NCBI RefSeq assembly: GCF_028289705.1
Contig: NZ_JANQOI010000081.1
Location: forward strand, 1 to 58,727
From: Pelagibius sp.
GTDB lineage: Bacteria > Pseudomonadota > Alphaproteobacteria > Kiloniellales > Kiloniellaceae
DNA length: 58,727 bases
Reading direction: 5' to 3'
Shown here: positions 8,537 through 17,821 of the stretch, piece by piece
Layout of the letters: each line of letters opens with the position of its first letter
Position numbering within the stretch: the stretch's first letter is position 1
Made by a program: the position numbers and the translations under genes
The notes under the pieces: generated by a model
What the model saw: the letters and a program-made list of their open reading frames with translations, nothing else
What the model was told of the DNA's origin: nothing
The model's database searches: none

Positions 8537-10201
8537 TTGGAACGCGAGTTCATGGAATACGATGTGGTCATCGTCGGGGCCGGACCGGCCGGCCTCTCGG
8601 CGGCCATCCGCCTGCGCCAGCTTTCCCAGGAAAGCGGCAAGGAGGTTTCGGTCTGCGTTCTGGAGAAGGGCTCGGAAGTGGGGGCGCACATCCTCTCCGG
8701 CGCCGTCCTGGAACCGCGCGCCCTGAACGAGCTGATTCCCGACTGGAAGGACAAGGGCGCTCCCCTCAACGCCCCGGTCGGCGACGAGAAGTTCCTGCTG
8801 CTGCGCGAGAAGGGCAGCATCTCGCTGCCGGTCTGGATGCTGCCCGGCCAAATGCACAACCACGGCAACTACGTGGTCTCGCTGGGCAACGTCTGCCGCT
8901 GGCTGGCCGAACAGGCCGAGGCCCTGGGCGCCGAGATCTATCCCGGCTTCGCCGCCGCCGAGGTGCTCTATCACGAAGACGGCCGAGTCAAGGGCGTGGC
9001 CACCGGCGACATGGGCATCGGCAAGGACGGCGAACAGAAAGCCTCCTATCAGGCGGGCATGGAGCTCCATGGCCGCTACACCTTCTTCGGCGAGGGCTGC
9101 CGGGGATCGCTGACCAAACAGCTCGAGGCGAAGTTCGGCCTGCGGGAAGGTGCCGACCCGCAGACCTACGGCATCGGCATCAAGGAGCTCTGGCAGCTCG
9201 ATCCGGCCAAGCACAAGACCGGCACGGTGATCCACACCGCCGGCTGGCCGATGAACACCACCACCTGGGGCGGCTCCTTCATCTACCACCTGGAGGGCAA
9301 CCAGGCCTCCGTCGGCTACGTGGTGGGTCTGGACTACGCCAACCCCCATCTCTCGCCCTTCGAGGAGATGCAGCGCTTCAAGACCCATCCGGCAATCCGC
9401 CCGATGCTGGAGGGCGGCAAGCGCATCGCCTATGGCGCCCGTGCGCTCAACGAGGGCGGCCTGCAGTCCCTGCCCAAGCTGAGCTTTCCTGGGGGGCTGC
9501 TGATCGGCTGTGCCGCCGGCTTCCTCAACGTGCCCAAGATCAAAGGCAGCCACAACGCCATGAAGACCGGCATGCTGGCTGCAGAAACGGCCTTCGAGGC
9601 CGTGACTGGAGCCAATGAAGAGGGGGGCGAGGCGCCGGCGGAACTGGAGAACTTCACCGCGAAGGTCGAAGGCTCCTGGGTGCACGAGGAGTTGCACAAG
9701 GCACGCAACTTCCGCCCCTCCTTCGCCAAATGGGGGCTCTACGGCTCCATGCTCTACGGCGCCTTCGACCTCAAGCTGCTGGGCGGCAAGGCGCCCTGGA
9801 CCTTCCGCCACAAGCACGCCGACCACGACTGTCTTAAGCCGGCGGCCGAGATGCCGAAGATCGACTACCCCAAGCCCGACGGTGTCATCACCTTCGACCG
9901 CTTGTCCTCGGTCTTCATCTCCAATACCAACCACGACGAGGACCAGCCGGCGCACCTCACCCTGAAGGACGCCTCGGTGCCGGTGGCGCACAATCTGAAG
10001 CTCTACGACGAGCCGGCGCAGCGTTACTGTCCGGCCGGGGTCTACGAGATCGTCCGCGACGACGACGGCGGCAATCCGCGCCTGCAGATCAACGCGCAGA
10101 ACTGCGTCCACTGCAAGACCTGCGACATCAAAGACCCGACCCAGAACATCGTCTGGGTCACGCCGGAGGGCGGCGGCGGCCCCAACTATCCGAATATGTG
10201 A
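8537..10201 (+). CDS. etfD: Electron transfer flavoprotein-ubiquinone oxidoreductase
   Basis: An inner-membrane-associated enzyme that passes electrons from reduced ETF (fatty acid, amino acid and dimethylglycine oxidation) to ubiquinone. VVIVGAGPAGLSAAIRL is the FAD Rossmann motif. The central region contains the conserved GMELHGRYTFFGEGCRGSL. The C-terminus has the 4Fe-4S ligands in RYCPAGVYE and NCVHCKTCDIKDPTQNI. The length (554 aa) is normal. The start is TTG at 8537, supported by GGAG 9 bp upstream and by the conserved MERExMEYD N-terminus; the internal ATG at 8552 would have no SD. A family member is normally expected with etfAB, which are not in this window. Confidence 0.97.
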   Translation: MEREFMEYDVVIVGAGPAGLSAAIRLRQLSQESGKEVSVCVLEKGSEVGAHILSGAVLEPRALNELIPDWKDKGAPLNAPVGDEKFLLLREKGSISLPVWMLPGQMHNHGNYVVSLGNVCRWLAEQAEALGAEIYPGFAAAEVLYHEDGRVKGVATGDMGIGKDGEQKASYQAGMELHGRYTFFGEGCRGSLTKQLEAKFGLREGADPQTYGIGIKELWQLDPAKHKTGTVIHTAGWPMNTTTWGGSFIYHLEGNQASVGYVVGLDYANPHLSPFEEMQRFKTHPAIRPMLEGGKRIAYGARALNEGGLQSLPKLSFPGGLLIGCAAGFLNVPKIKGSHNAMKTGMLAAETAFEAVTGANEEGGEAPAELENFTAKVEGSWVHEELHKARNFRPSFAKWGLYGSMLYGAFDLKLLGGKAPWTFRHKHADHDCLKPAAEMPKIDYPKPDGVITFDRLSSVFISNTNHDEDQPAHLTLKDASVPVAHNLKLYDEPAQRYCPAGVYEIVRDDDGGNPRLQINAQNCVHCKTCDIKDPTQNIVWVTPEGGGGPNYPNM

Positions 10202-10405
10202 GCTTGGGCGCTGGTCCAACGGACACCGTTTTCCCCCGCCCTTGTAGGACCGCGCCTACGCGCCACCTCTCTCCTAGAGGGCCCGCCAGACGGGGAAACA
10301 GGATCGCAACAGCGTGATCCCGCCGCTCGAAGCGCGGCGTTGTGGGCCCAGAGCGGCGTCGGCTACACTGACGCGCAGCAGCAGGCCCTACGCCAGGAGA
10401 TCGAT

Positions 10406-12193
10406 TTGTCGCAATCTCGACCGAAGTTTCACCTGATGAGTCGGACGGGCCCCTGGCCCAGAACGGCCGTGACCGCCCTGCTGGTCGGTCTCATTCCCGC
10501 TGCCTGCGCGGCCGGCGGGCCGGTGCCGCCCGCCGACCCCTCGTATCAGTTGGCCGCCGCCGACCTGCCGGAGCGCGCTGCGCCGCCGCCAATCACCTCG
10601 CCCTTCGGCGCCTATCTGGCCGGCATGGTGGCCAGCGACGGCGGCGATCTCGAATCGGCGGCAGACTACCTGCTGCAGGCCCTGCGTCACGATCCCGACA
10701 ATCCGGAACTGCTGCTGCCGGCGCTGCAGCTCGCCGCGGCCACCGGCCGCCAGAGCGAAGCGGCAAGCCTGGCGCAGCGGGTGGCCGAGCGGCAGCCGTC
10801 CCATCCGATCGCCAACCTCGTGCTTGCCGTCGAGGCGGTGCGTGGCGGCGATCTGCAGGAAGCCGACGCGGTCTTGTCCCGGCAGCCCGAACGCGGCATC
10901 AGCCAGATTCTGGTGCCCATGCTGCGCGCCTGGATCAAGTCCGGGGAGGGGGATGTGGACGGCGCCCTGCAAACCCTCGGCGCGCTGAAGGGCGAGCAGG
11001 GCTTTTCGGTGCTTCACGGCGTTCACGCCGCGCTGATCGAAGAGGTCGGCGGCCGCAGCGAGGCGGCGGCCACTGCCTACGAAGCGCTGCTGACTGCCGA
11101 TCGCCGGCCGTCGCTGCGCCTGGTCTGGCTGGCAGGCAGCTATTACGAACGCAACGGCCAGCGCGAACGCGCCCTGGAGATCTACCGCGACTATCTCGTC
11201 GACAATCCGGGCTCCGACATTCTCTCGCCGATGCTGGAGACCGCCGAGAAGGGCGGCAACAATCCGGCCGAGGTCGACGGGGCCGGCGACGGCATGGCCG
11301 AGGCGCTGTTCAACGTGGCCAGCCTGCTGAGCCAGGAGTCGGCCGACAATGCGGCGCTGGTGCATCTCTATCAGGCCCTGGCTCTACGCCCCGACTTCGT
11401 CATCGCCCAGGTCCTGCTGGGGGAGATCCTGCAGAACCAAGGACGCAGCCTGGATGCGATCGCCGCCTATCGGGCGATCCCCGACAATTCTCCCTTCGGC
11501 TGGATCGTCCGCCTCAGGGTGGCCGACGAGCTGCAGCAGATGGAGGAGATCGATCTGGCCCTGACAGAGCTGGACAGCCTGGCCGCGGAGCGGCCGGAAA
11601 ACTTCGAGCCGCTGTTCCGCAAGGGCAATCTGCTGCGGTCCGAGGAGCGGTTCGAGGAGGCCGTGGTCGCCTACGACGCGGCGGTGGAGCGGTTGCCGGA
11701 AATCCTGCCGCGCCACTGGTCGCTGCTTTACTTCCGCGGCATTGCGCTGGAGCGGTCCGATCAATGGGAACGCGCGGAAGCCGACTTCCTCAACGCCCTG
11801 GGACTGCAGCCCGAGCAGCCCTATGTGATGAACTACCTGGCCTATTCCTGGGTCGAGAAGAAACAGAACCTGGAGCAGGCCGAGGCGATGCTGGTCCGGG
11901 CCGTCAAGCTGCGGCCGCGCGATGGCTACATCGTCGACAGCCTGGGTTGGGTCTACTACCGGCTCGGCCGCTTCGAGGAAGCGGTGACCCAGTTGGAGAA
12001 GGCGGTGGAACTGCGCCCGCAGGACCCGGTGATCAACGATCACCTCGGCGATGCTCTCTGGCAGGTCGGGCGCAAGATCGAGGCCCGCTTCCAGTGGAAG
12101 CGGGCGCTCAGCCTCGACCCGGAAGAAGACGAGATTCCGCTTATCGAGAAGAAAATCGAAGACGGCCTCCCGATTCCGCCGGAAGACATCTAA
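10406..12193 (+). CDS. Tetratricopeptide-repeat lipoprotein-like protein
   Basis: An exported TPR scaffold protein of about 595 residues. The N-terminus has a signal sequence (RTAVTALLVGLIPAACAAGG) with a possible, non-ideal lipobox ending in Cys. At least six to eight TPR units follow, for example GDLESAADYLLQALRHDPDN, YVMNYLAYSWVEKKQNLEQA and DGYIVDSLGWVYYRLGRFEE. Such proteins act as periplasmic or outer-membrane assembly platforms; the partner is unknown. The start is uncertain. TTG at 10406 has AGGAG six bases upstream and is preferred, while ATG at 10436 is the next option. The gene lies between ETF-QO and ispE, an order I recall from other alphaproteobacteria. Confidence 0.85.
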   Translation: MSQSRPKFHLMSRTGPWPRTAVTALLVGLIPAACAAGGPVPPADPSYQLAAADLPERAAPPPITSPFGAYLAGMVASDGGDLESAADYLLQALRHDPDNPELLLPALQLAAATGRQSEAASLAQRVAERQPSHPIANLVLAVEAVRGGDLQEADAVLSRQPERGISQILVPMLRAWIKSGEGDVDGALQTLGALKGEQGFSVLHGVHAALIEEVGGRSEAAATAYEALLTADRRPSLRLVWLAGSYYERNGQRERALEIYRDYLVDNPGSDILSPMLETAEKGGNNPAEVDGAGDGMAEALFNVASLLSQESADNAALVHLYQALALRPDFVIAQVLLGEILQNQGRSLDAIAAYRAIPDNSPFGWIVRLRVADELQQMEEIDLALTELDSLAAERPENFEPLFRKGNLLRSEERFEEAVVAYDAAVERLPEILPRHWSLLYFRGIALERSDQWERAEADFLNALGLQPEQPYVMNYLAYSWVEKKQNLEQAEAMLVRAVKLRPRDGYIVDSLGWVYYRLGRFEEAVTQLEKAVELRPQDPVINDHLGDALWQVGRKIEARFQWKRALSLDPEEDEIPLIEKKIEDGLPIPPEDI

Positions 12194-12253
12194 AACACCA
12201 TTTCTCGACCAGACCAGCCGCACCCACGCGGCAGGCGGTCGATCCGGGGCAAG

Positions 12254-13168
12254 GTGACGAAGCTCAAAACTACGGCAGGACAGGCAGCGCCGGGCCGAAG
12301 CGAGGCCGGCGGCACTTCGCTGCAGGAAACCGCCTGGGCCAAGGTCAACCTCACGCTGCAGGTGACCGGACGGCGGGCGGACGGCTATCACGAGCTGGCC
12401 AGCCTCGTGGTCTTCGCCGACTGCGGCGACCGTCTGACCTTCGCGCCGAGCGACGAGCTGAGCCTGACGCTGCAGGGACCCTTTGCCGGCAGTCTGCCGG
12501 CGACGGCGGACAACCTGGTCCTGCGCGCGGCACGGGGCATTGCCGAGCTGACCGGCCGGCCGTTGCCCTGTGCCATCACCCTGACCAAGACCCTGCCGGT
12601 GGCGGCGGGCATCGGGGGCGGGTCCGCCGACGCGGCCGCGGTGCTGCGCGCCCTCTGCCCGCGCGCGGGACTGTCCTTGGAAGACTCCGGCCTGCGGGAT
12701 CTGGCCCTCGCCCTGGGTGCCGACGTTCCGGTCTGCCTGGCCTCGCAGCCGACACTGCTTTCGGGTATCGGCGAGCGGTTGGAGCCTTTGGCGGGACTAC
12801 CGCCCCTGGCCCTGGTCCTGGCCAATCCGGGATCGCCACTCTCCACGGCGGAGGTCTTCAAGGCACGGCAGGGACCCTTCGGCCAGGTGGCGGCGCAGGC
12901 GCCGCCCACAGCCACCGAGGCTTTCCTGGAATGGCTGGCAGAGCGGCCCAACGATCTGGAGGCGGCGGCCCGCTCGGTCTATCCGGAGGTTGCCCGGGTC
13001 GTCGAAAGCCTGGCGGCGACGGAGGGCTGCCGCCTGGCGCGCATGTCCGGCAGCGGCGCCACCTGCTTCGGTCTCTATGAAAGCCGCGCCGAAGCGGAGC
13101 GGGCGGCCTTCAGCCTCGCCGAACGGGAACCGAAATGGTGGGTGAAGGCCGCGGGGCTTAGGCTTTAG
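12254..13168 (+). CDS. ispE: 4-diphosphocytidyl-2-C-methyl-D-erythritol kinase
   Basis: The GHMP-family kinase of the non-mevalonate isoprenoid pathway, phosphorylating the 2-hydroxyl of CDP-methylerythritol. AKVNLTLQVTGRRADGYHEL (residues 29-48) is the IspE N-terminal signature with the substrate-binding Lys and His. LPVAAGIGGGSADAAAVL (114-131) is the ATP-binding GHMP motif, and CRLARMSGSGATCFGLY is the C-terminal glycine loop. Length is usual (304 aa). The start is GTG at 12254, 60 bp after the TPR gene, and no ATG exists before the conserved domain. Its stop overlaps the stop of the convergent downstream gene by 4 bp. Confidence 0.96.
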   Translation: MTKLKTTAGQAAPGRSEAGGTSLQETAWAKVNLTLQVTGRRADGYHELASLVVFADCGDRLTFAPSDELSLTLQGPFAGSLPATADNLVLRAARGIAELTGRPLPCAITLTKTLPVAAGIGGGSADAAAVLRALCPRAGLSLEDSGLRDLALALGADVPVCLASQPTLLSGIGERLEPLAGLPPLALVLANPGSPLSTAEVFKARQGPFGQVAAQAPPTATEAFLEWLAERPNDLEAAARSVYPEVARVVESLAATEGCRLARMSGSGATCFGLYESRAEAERAAFSLAEREPKWWVKAAGLRL

Positions 13169-14340
13169 CCGCCCTGGTAGAGCGATACGACAGCGCGCAG
13201 TTCTTGCAGAAGAGCCGGAGTGGCCTCGCCGTCCGCCGGCAGGCCGGCCATTTCCTGATAGCTGCGGATGGCCTGGCGCGTGGCCTCGGTCAGTTCGCCG
13301 CTGGCCTCACCGGGATCGAGGCTCAGGCGCCGCAGCAGGCCTTGGACCTCGGCAAGCTCTACGGCGGTCAGGCCTGCAGGCGCATTGGCCGCCGCCGGCT
13401 CTTCGGCCTTTGCCATCTCAGCGCGCTCGTTGCTTTCGGCGGCCGGGGCCGGCGCTTCGGGGTCCGGCTTCGCCGTAGCGTCGGCCGCGATCCCTTCACC
13501 TTCGTCTTTGCTCTCCAGCGCGGCGGACGGCACCGCAGGCTCGCTGCCGGATCGCGGGTTTGGCCCGGACTGGCTGGCGAACCACAGCAATAGCCCGACA
13601 GCCGCCATCCCGAGGCTGAACAGGGCAAAGGCTCCGGTCCGGCGCGGCGGCGTCTTTTCGATCCGCGGCCCATGCTGTTGCGGGGCGATGGCCGGCTTGG
13701 TGACGGCCGGGCTCTTGCGCGCCGCCTTGCCGTCGCTCTCGTCTGCCTTGGCGCCGCTCTTCTCGTCCGTCTTGCGGTCGTTCGGCGCGGCCTTGGCGGA
13801 GGAGCTCCTTTTGTCCACCGGCGGTTCGGCTTGGCCTTTGTCTGTCTTCACCTTGGCGGTGCCCCCCGCTTCGCTCTTCGGCTTCGCCGTCGCGGCCTGA
13901 GATTCGCTCTGGGCGGGACTGGAGGCCGCGCTCGAAAAGGTCAGCCCTTCGGCCTTCAGGGAGGTCTGCTGGGGACCGCTGGATTGCAGCTCGCCGTCGG
14001 AGGGCCCGGAAAAGCGCAGGCCGGAGCCAGCCGGTTTGGCCGGCGGCGGAGCCACGATGGGCTTGTTGGTTCCAAAGGTGATGGTTGCAGGATCGGGCGC
14101 CTTGGCGGGAGCTTCGGGCAAAGTCTTTGCACTTGGCTTCGCGCCTTGCTTCGCGCTTTGCTTGCGGCCCTGGCGTGTGCCGGCTGCGGCTTCGCCGTTG
14201 GTCGGCTCGGTTGTCTTAGCGTCTGTCTTGGACGCTTTTTTCTTGCGGCCGGACGCGGGCGGACGCGCTTTTCGCGGCGGCCGCTTTGCAGCGGGCGCCT
14301 TGCGCGCTTTGGAGTTCGCCTTGCCGGTCTGGTCGCTCAT
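13165..14340 (-). CDS. Membrane-anchored protein with C-terminal peptidoglycan-binding-like domain
   Basis: A 391-residue protein in three parts. A very basic, Lys/Ala/Pro-rich disordered region of about 235 residues comes first (AKRPPRKARPPASGRKKK early on). A single transmembrane helix follows near residues 236-256 (GAFALFSLGMAAVGLLLWFA). After an acidic linker, a helical domain at the C-terminus (LLRRLSLDPGEASGELTEAT, then IRSYQEMAGLPADGEATP) resembles PG_binding_1. The basic N-terminus would be cytoplasmic and the wall-binding domain periplasmic, so it may tether the envelope to nucleic acid or another acidic partner (inference). The ATG at 14340 is used; a GTG at 14370 is an alternative. 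Its stop TAA overlaps the ispE TAG tail to tail. Confidence 0.7.
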   Translation of the reverse strand: MSDQTGKANSKARKAPAAKRPPRKARPPASGRKKKASKTDAKTTEPTNGEAAAGTRQGRKQSAKQGAKPSAKTLPEAPAKAPDPATITFGTNKPIVAPPPAKPAGSGLRFSGPSDGELQSSGPQQTSLKAEGLTFSSAASSPAQSESQAATAKPKSEAGGTAKVKTDKGQAEPPVDKRSSSAKAAPNDRKTDEKSGAKADESDGKAARKSPAVTKPAIAPQQHGPRIEKTPPRRTGAFALFSLGMAAVGLLLWFASQSGPNPRSGSEPAVPSAALESKDEGEGIAADATAKPDPEAPAPAAESNERAEMAKAEEPAAANAPAGLTAVELAEVQGLLRRLSLDPGEASGELTEATRQAIRSYQEMAGLPADGEATPALLQELRAVVSLYQGG

Positions 14341-14469
14341 CTGTTCTTGCAGAGTCTTCCTGTTCTGCACCCCGTTCGCTGGCCGCCCCCTGGACTGAGC
14401 CGGGCCGCGCCGGGCCGGCAGAGGGCAGAGAACGACAGGTTCCCATCAGACGTTATGGGCCAGCCGTGG

Positions 14470-14484
14470 TTAACGGAGCCCTAA
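14470..14484. promoter_or_regulatory. Near-consensus CtrA-like half-site pair
   Basis: TTAA, seven bases (cggagcc), then CTAA differs from the CtrA consensus at one position. It lies between the divergent peptidoglycan-binding protein gene and hpnN, about 95 bp before the hpnN start. The evidence is weak and is listed only because a perfect site occurs elsewhere in the window. Confidence 0.2.
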
Positions 14485-14578
14485 TTCGAAGTCCTTAAAA
14501 AAGCTCACTTTTTGGCTGGCCGGACGTTGTCAAAGGCGGCCGGGCGCAGCTATAAGCGGGCAGAGCTTCTGGGGCGCC

Positions 14579-17200
14579 ATGTCATCCAAACTGCCTGAGT
14601 CTTCGCCGGACTGGCTTGCAACCTGGGTTCGCCAGGTCTGCCGGCTGCCTGGACCGGTGGTTATCCTCGCCCTCCTTTCGGCCGGCGCCCTGCTGTGGTG
14701 GGCGGCCGCCACCCTCACCATCAACACCTCGACCACCGACATGCTGTCGGAAGAACTGCCGTTTCGGCAAAACAACGTCCTGGTTGATCAATCCTTTCCG
14801 CAACGCAATCACACGCTGACGGTGGTGATCGAAGGGCCTGACAGCCTGGCGAGCGAGCAGGCCGCTCTGGCCCTGGCCGAGGCGCTCCGCAGCCATCCCG
14901 ACGGTTTCCAGGACGTCTTCGACCCCCAGGGCGATCCCTTCTTCCGCCGCAACGGATTGTTGTTTCTGTCTCTGGGCGAGTTGGAGGATCAGGCGGATCG
15001 CCTGGCCGAGGCCGAGCCGCTGCTGGCGGCACTTCACGACGATCCCTCGCTGCGCGGGCTCCAGGGCCTCCTCGATCAGGCGCTGAACGAAGGCGAACCC
15101 GGCGACGATAGCCTGGCGATGCTGCTGCACCGGCTCGCCGCGGTGGCCGAGGCCCTGCCGTCGGACCCGCAGGCCCGGCTCTCCTGGCCAGCGCTGCTGC
15201 AGGAGCAGGCCGAGGGGCCGGCGGAGCGGCGGCGCTTCCTGGTGGTCAAACCGCGGGCCGACTTCGGCAGCCTCATGCCCATGGCCGATGCCGTCGCCGC
15301 CATCGAAGCGCTCGCCGCGGAGCTGGGCTTGGACGAGGCGGCGGGCTATCGGGTGAGGCTCACCGGCGAGGCGCTGATGTTGCAGGACGAGTTGCGGTCC
15401 GTGCGCAGCGGCATCGGCTTCGTCGGCCTCCTGTCGGCGGTGCTGGTCGCCTGCGTGCTCTTCCTCGGCCTGCGGTCCTGGCGCCTGGTGGTGCCGGTGC
15501 TGGTTACCCTTGTCGTGGGCCTCTGTTGGACCGCCGGCTTCGCCGCTCTGGCAGTGGGGCAACTGAACCTCATCTCGGTGGCCTTCGCGGTGCTGTTCAT
15601 CGGTCTCAGCGTCGACTTCGGCATTCATTTCGCCCTGCGCTTTCGCGAGGTGCGGGGCGGCGCAGCGAACCCCAGCGAGGCCCTGGCGGCGACGGCGGCG
15701 CTGATCGGTCGGCCGCTACTGCTCTGCGGGCTGTCTTCGGCCATTGCCTTCTTCGCCTTCCTGCCCACCGCCTATCGCGGGCTTTCGGAGCTGGGGCTGA
15801 TCGCCGGCGGCGGCATGTTCATCGCCCTTTTCGCAAACTTGACCGTTCTGCCGGCGCTGCTCAGCCTCATGCCGATCAAGGCCGGGGCGGCCGGTGCGGG
15901 TCCGGTGGCGGCTCTGGGCGTCCGCATCCACGAGCAGGCCGGCCGCCGGGCGCCCTGGCTGCTCGGGCTGGGGGGCGCGCTCGCGATCCTGGCGCTGCTG
16001 GCGCTGCCCCAGGCGCGCTTCGACGACGATCCCCTGAACCTGCGCGATCCGCAGTCGCCCTCCGTCGCCGTGCTGCTCGACCTGCTGGCCGACGAGCGGC
16101 TGCAGCCCTATGGCGCGGAGGTGCTGGCCGCGGATCTCTCCGAAGCCGCGGCCCTGTCGCAGGCGCTGGAGGCTCTGCCGGAGGTGGCGCGGTCCGTCTC
16201 TCTCGCCGACTTCGTGCCCGGCGGCCAGGAAGACAAGCTGGCAGTGGTGGACGAGATGGCGCTGTTTCTCTCGCCCTTGCTGCTGCCGGCCGCACCGGCG
16301 GCGCCTCCGAGCCCCGCCGAACGGCGCCAGGCCCTCACCGCGCTGCAGGATCGCCTGGCACTGCCGCCGCCGGGCCTGGAAGGACCCGCCGGCCGTCTGT
16401 TGGCGGCCCTGCAGGCGCTGGACGGGAGCGATCCCACGGCACCGGAAGCCCTGGAACGGGCCTGGCTCGGGGGCTTTCCCCTGCAGCTCGAGCGCCTCGG
16501 CGAGGCCCTGGAGGCGGAGGCCTTCGCCCTGGAGGACCTGCCGGCGGGACTCGCCGCGCGCTATGTCTCCGCCGAGGGGCGGGTGCTGGTCGAGATCGAA
16601 CCGCGCGAGGACCTGCGCGATCCCGCCGCGCGGGCGCGCTTCGTCGATGCGGTGCAAGCGGTGGTGCCCACGGTCTCCGGCACGCCGGTCACCATCGTCG
16701 CGGCGGGCCGCGCCGTGGTCGCCGCCTTCGCCCAGGCGAGCCTGCTCGCACTCTGCGCCATCACCCTGCTGCTCTGGCTGGTGCTGCGCTCCCTGCGCGA
16801 CTGCCTCCTGGTGTTGACGCCGCTGCTGCTGGCGGCGGCGATGACCGTGGCCGCCGGGGTCGCCCTCGACCTGCCGTTCAACTTCGCCAATGTCATCGTG
16901 CTGCCGCTGCTGCTGGGGCTCGGCGTCGACAGCGGCATCCATTCGGTGATGCGCGCGCGGGAGCTGCGCTCGCGCCCGGCCGGCGCGCCGGCCGCCGCCA
17001 ACTCGACGCCGCGGGCGATCCTCTTGAGTGCGCTCACCACCCTGGCCTCCTTCGGCGCCCTCAGCCTCTCCAGCCACCCCGGCACCGCCAGCATGGGCCT
17101 GCTGCTGACCCTCGCCATCGCCATTACGCTGTTCTGCATCCTGCTGCTGCTGCCGGCGCTCCTGGCGGTGACGGAACGCCGCGAAGCGGCCAAGGGCTGA
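14579..17200 (+). CDS. hpnN: HpnN-like RND/MMPL-family hopanoid transporter
   Basis: An inner-membrane RND pump of 873 residues, the size of HpnN proteins, which move hopanoids to the outer membrane. The N-terminus has one TM helix (VVILALLSAGALLWWAAATL) followed by NTSTTDMLSEELPFRQN, a motif characteristic of HpnN. The protein is an internal duplication. Each half has a periplasmic loop and a TM bundle, and both contain a matching motif: FIGLSVDFGIHFALRFRE in the first half and LLGLGVDSGIHSVMRARE in the second. The Asp in each is probably part of the proton relay. No other hopanoid gene is nearby, so the hpn cluster must lie elsewhere. The assignment rests on motif recognition and size. Confidence 0.85.
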   Translation: MSSKLPESSPDWLATWVRQVCRLPGPVVILALLSAGALLWWAAATLTINTSTTDMLSEELPFRQNNVLVDQSFPQRNHTLTVVIEGPDSLASEQAALALAEALRSHPDGFQDVFDPQGDPFFRRNGLLFLSLGELEDQADRLAEAEPLLAALHDDPSLRGLQGLLDQALNEGEPGDDSLAMLLHRLAAVAEALPSDPQARLSWPALLQEQAEGPAERRRFLVVKPRADFGSLMPMADAVAAIEALAAELGLDEAAGYRVRLTGEALMLQDELRSVRSGIGFVGLLSAVLVACVLFLGLRSWRLVVPVLVTLVVGLCWTAGFAALAVGQLNLISVAFAVLFIGLSVDFGIHFALRFREVRGGAANPSEALAATAALIGRPLLLCGLSSAIAFFAFLPTAYRGLSELGLIAGGGMFIALFANLTVLPALLSLMPIKAGAAGAGPVAALGVRIHEQAGRRAPWLLGLGGALAILALLALPQARFDDDPLNLRDPQSPSVAVLLDLLADERLQPYGAEVLAADLSEAAALSQALEALPEVARSVSLADFVPGGQEDKLAVVDEMALFLSPLLLPAAPAAPPSPAERRQALTALQDRLALPPPGLEGPAGRLLAALQALDGSDPTAPEALERAWLGGFPLQLERLGEALEAEAFALEDLPAGLAARYVSAEGRVLVEIEPREDLRDPAARARFVDAVQAVVPTVSGTPVTIVAAGRAVVAAFAQASLLALCAITLLLWLVLRSLRDCLLVLTPLLLAAAMTVAAGVALDLPFNFANVIVLPLLLGLGVDSGIHSVMRARELRSRPAGAPAAANSTPRAILLSALTTLASFGALSLSSHPGTASMGLLLTLAIAITLFCILLLLPALLAVTERREAAKG

Positions 17201-17227
17201 TCAACTCGGTGCCGCCGCTCCTCCACC

Positions 17228-17332
17228 GTCACCCCGGCCTGAGAGCCGGGGTCCATGGTTGGGGCGGACCCGGTATATGCCTCGGGGTCTCTTGCGAACG
17301 GCCCGATGGTTCCCGGCTCAAGGCCGGGATGA
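17228..17332. repeat. Pair of palindromic intergenic hairpins (GTCA...CCATGG family relative)
   Basis: Two facing hairpins sit after hpnN. The first has arms ACCCCGGC/GCCGGGGT around CTGAGA (17231-17252) and is followed by CCATGG. The second has arms TCCCGGC/GCCGGGA around TCAAG (17311-17329) and is followed by ATGAC. The layout matches the repeat at 28.5 kb, although stem sequences and loops differ. It lies between hpnN and the tRNA and may also act as a transcription terminator for hpnN. Confidence 0.65.
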
Positions 17333-17487
17333 CGAAAGGAATGGTTCAAGCTGCCGCGAAAGCGCCCCAAGCGCAGGTTGCCGGTGGTGTTCCGAAAGCC
17401 TGACGCCGGTCCCAAGACCATTGCGGCGGGGCGGCGGCGGCGTTAAGTTCTCGCCCGCCTAGAGGCCCGCGCGGCACGGCGGCCGGA

Positions 17488-17562
17488 TGGGGCGTAGCCA
17501 AGTGGTAAGGCACCGGTTTTTGGTACCGGCACTCGCAGGTTCGAATCCTGCCGCCCCAGCCA
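17488..17562 (+). tRNA. tRNA-Gln (anticodon UUG)
   Basis: A complete 75-nt cloverleaf with an encoded CCA end. The acceptor arms TGGGGCG and CGCCCCA pair. The anticodon stem CCGGT/ACCGG encloses loop TTTTGGT, giving anticodon TTG. The T-arm GCAGG-TTCGAAT-CCTGC is canonical. Discriminator G is followed by CCA. U1 opposite A72 is the normal weak first pair of bacterial glutamine tRNAs. The 3' end borders a lower-GC accessory segment, a common integration context, but no duplicated tRNA 3' end was seen downstream. Confidence 0.97.
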
Positions 17563-17821
17563 AGCCTGAACAGTTCCCACAAGCCGCAACGCTGGCCTCA
17601 TTAGTGCCGGCGGCGTATCACCTACTCTTGCAGAAGATCCACAATTTGATCGACGGCCTTGGCCTGGATCAGTCACTCGTATCCGAACAGGTGGCTGCCG
17701 TTTCTGGACTGTTGCTCAAAAGTCGAGTTAAATCAGGCTCCTTCAACCTTGTCTGCTCAGAGTGCACGATGGGTACTTCCTTGCAAACCAAAAGGTCAGT
17801 TCGATTCGCTAGGTGTTGGTG

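Noticed and set aside
10218-10232. Short hairpin AACGG-ACA-CCGTT followed by TT after the ETF-QO gene
   Set aside because: A 5-bp stem without a real T-tract is too weak to call a terminator.
15716-17077. A 453-codon minus-strand frame inside hpnN
   Set aside because: It is antisense to a well-supported RND transporter, and its composition is that of a reverse-frame shadow.
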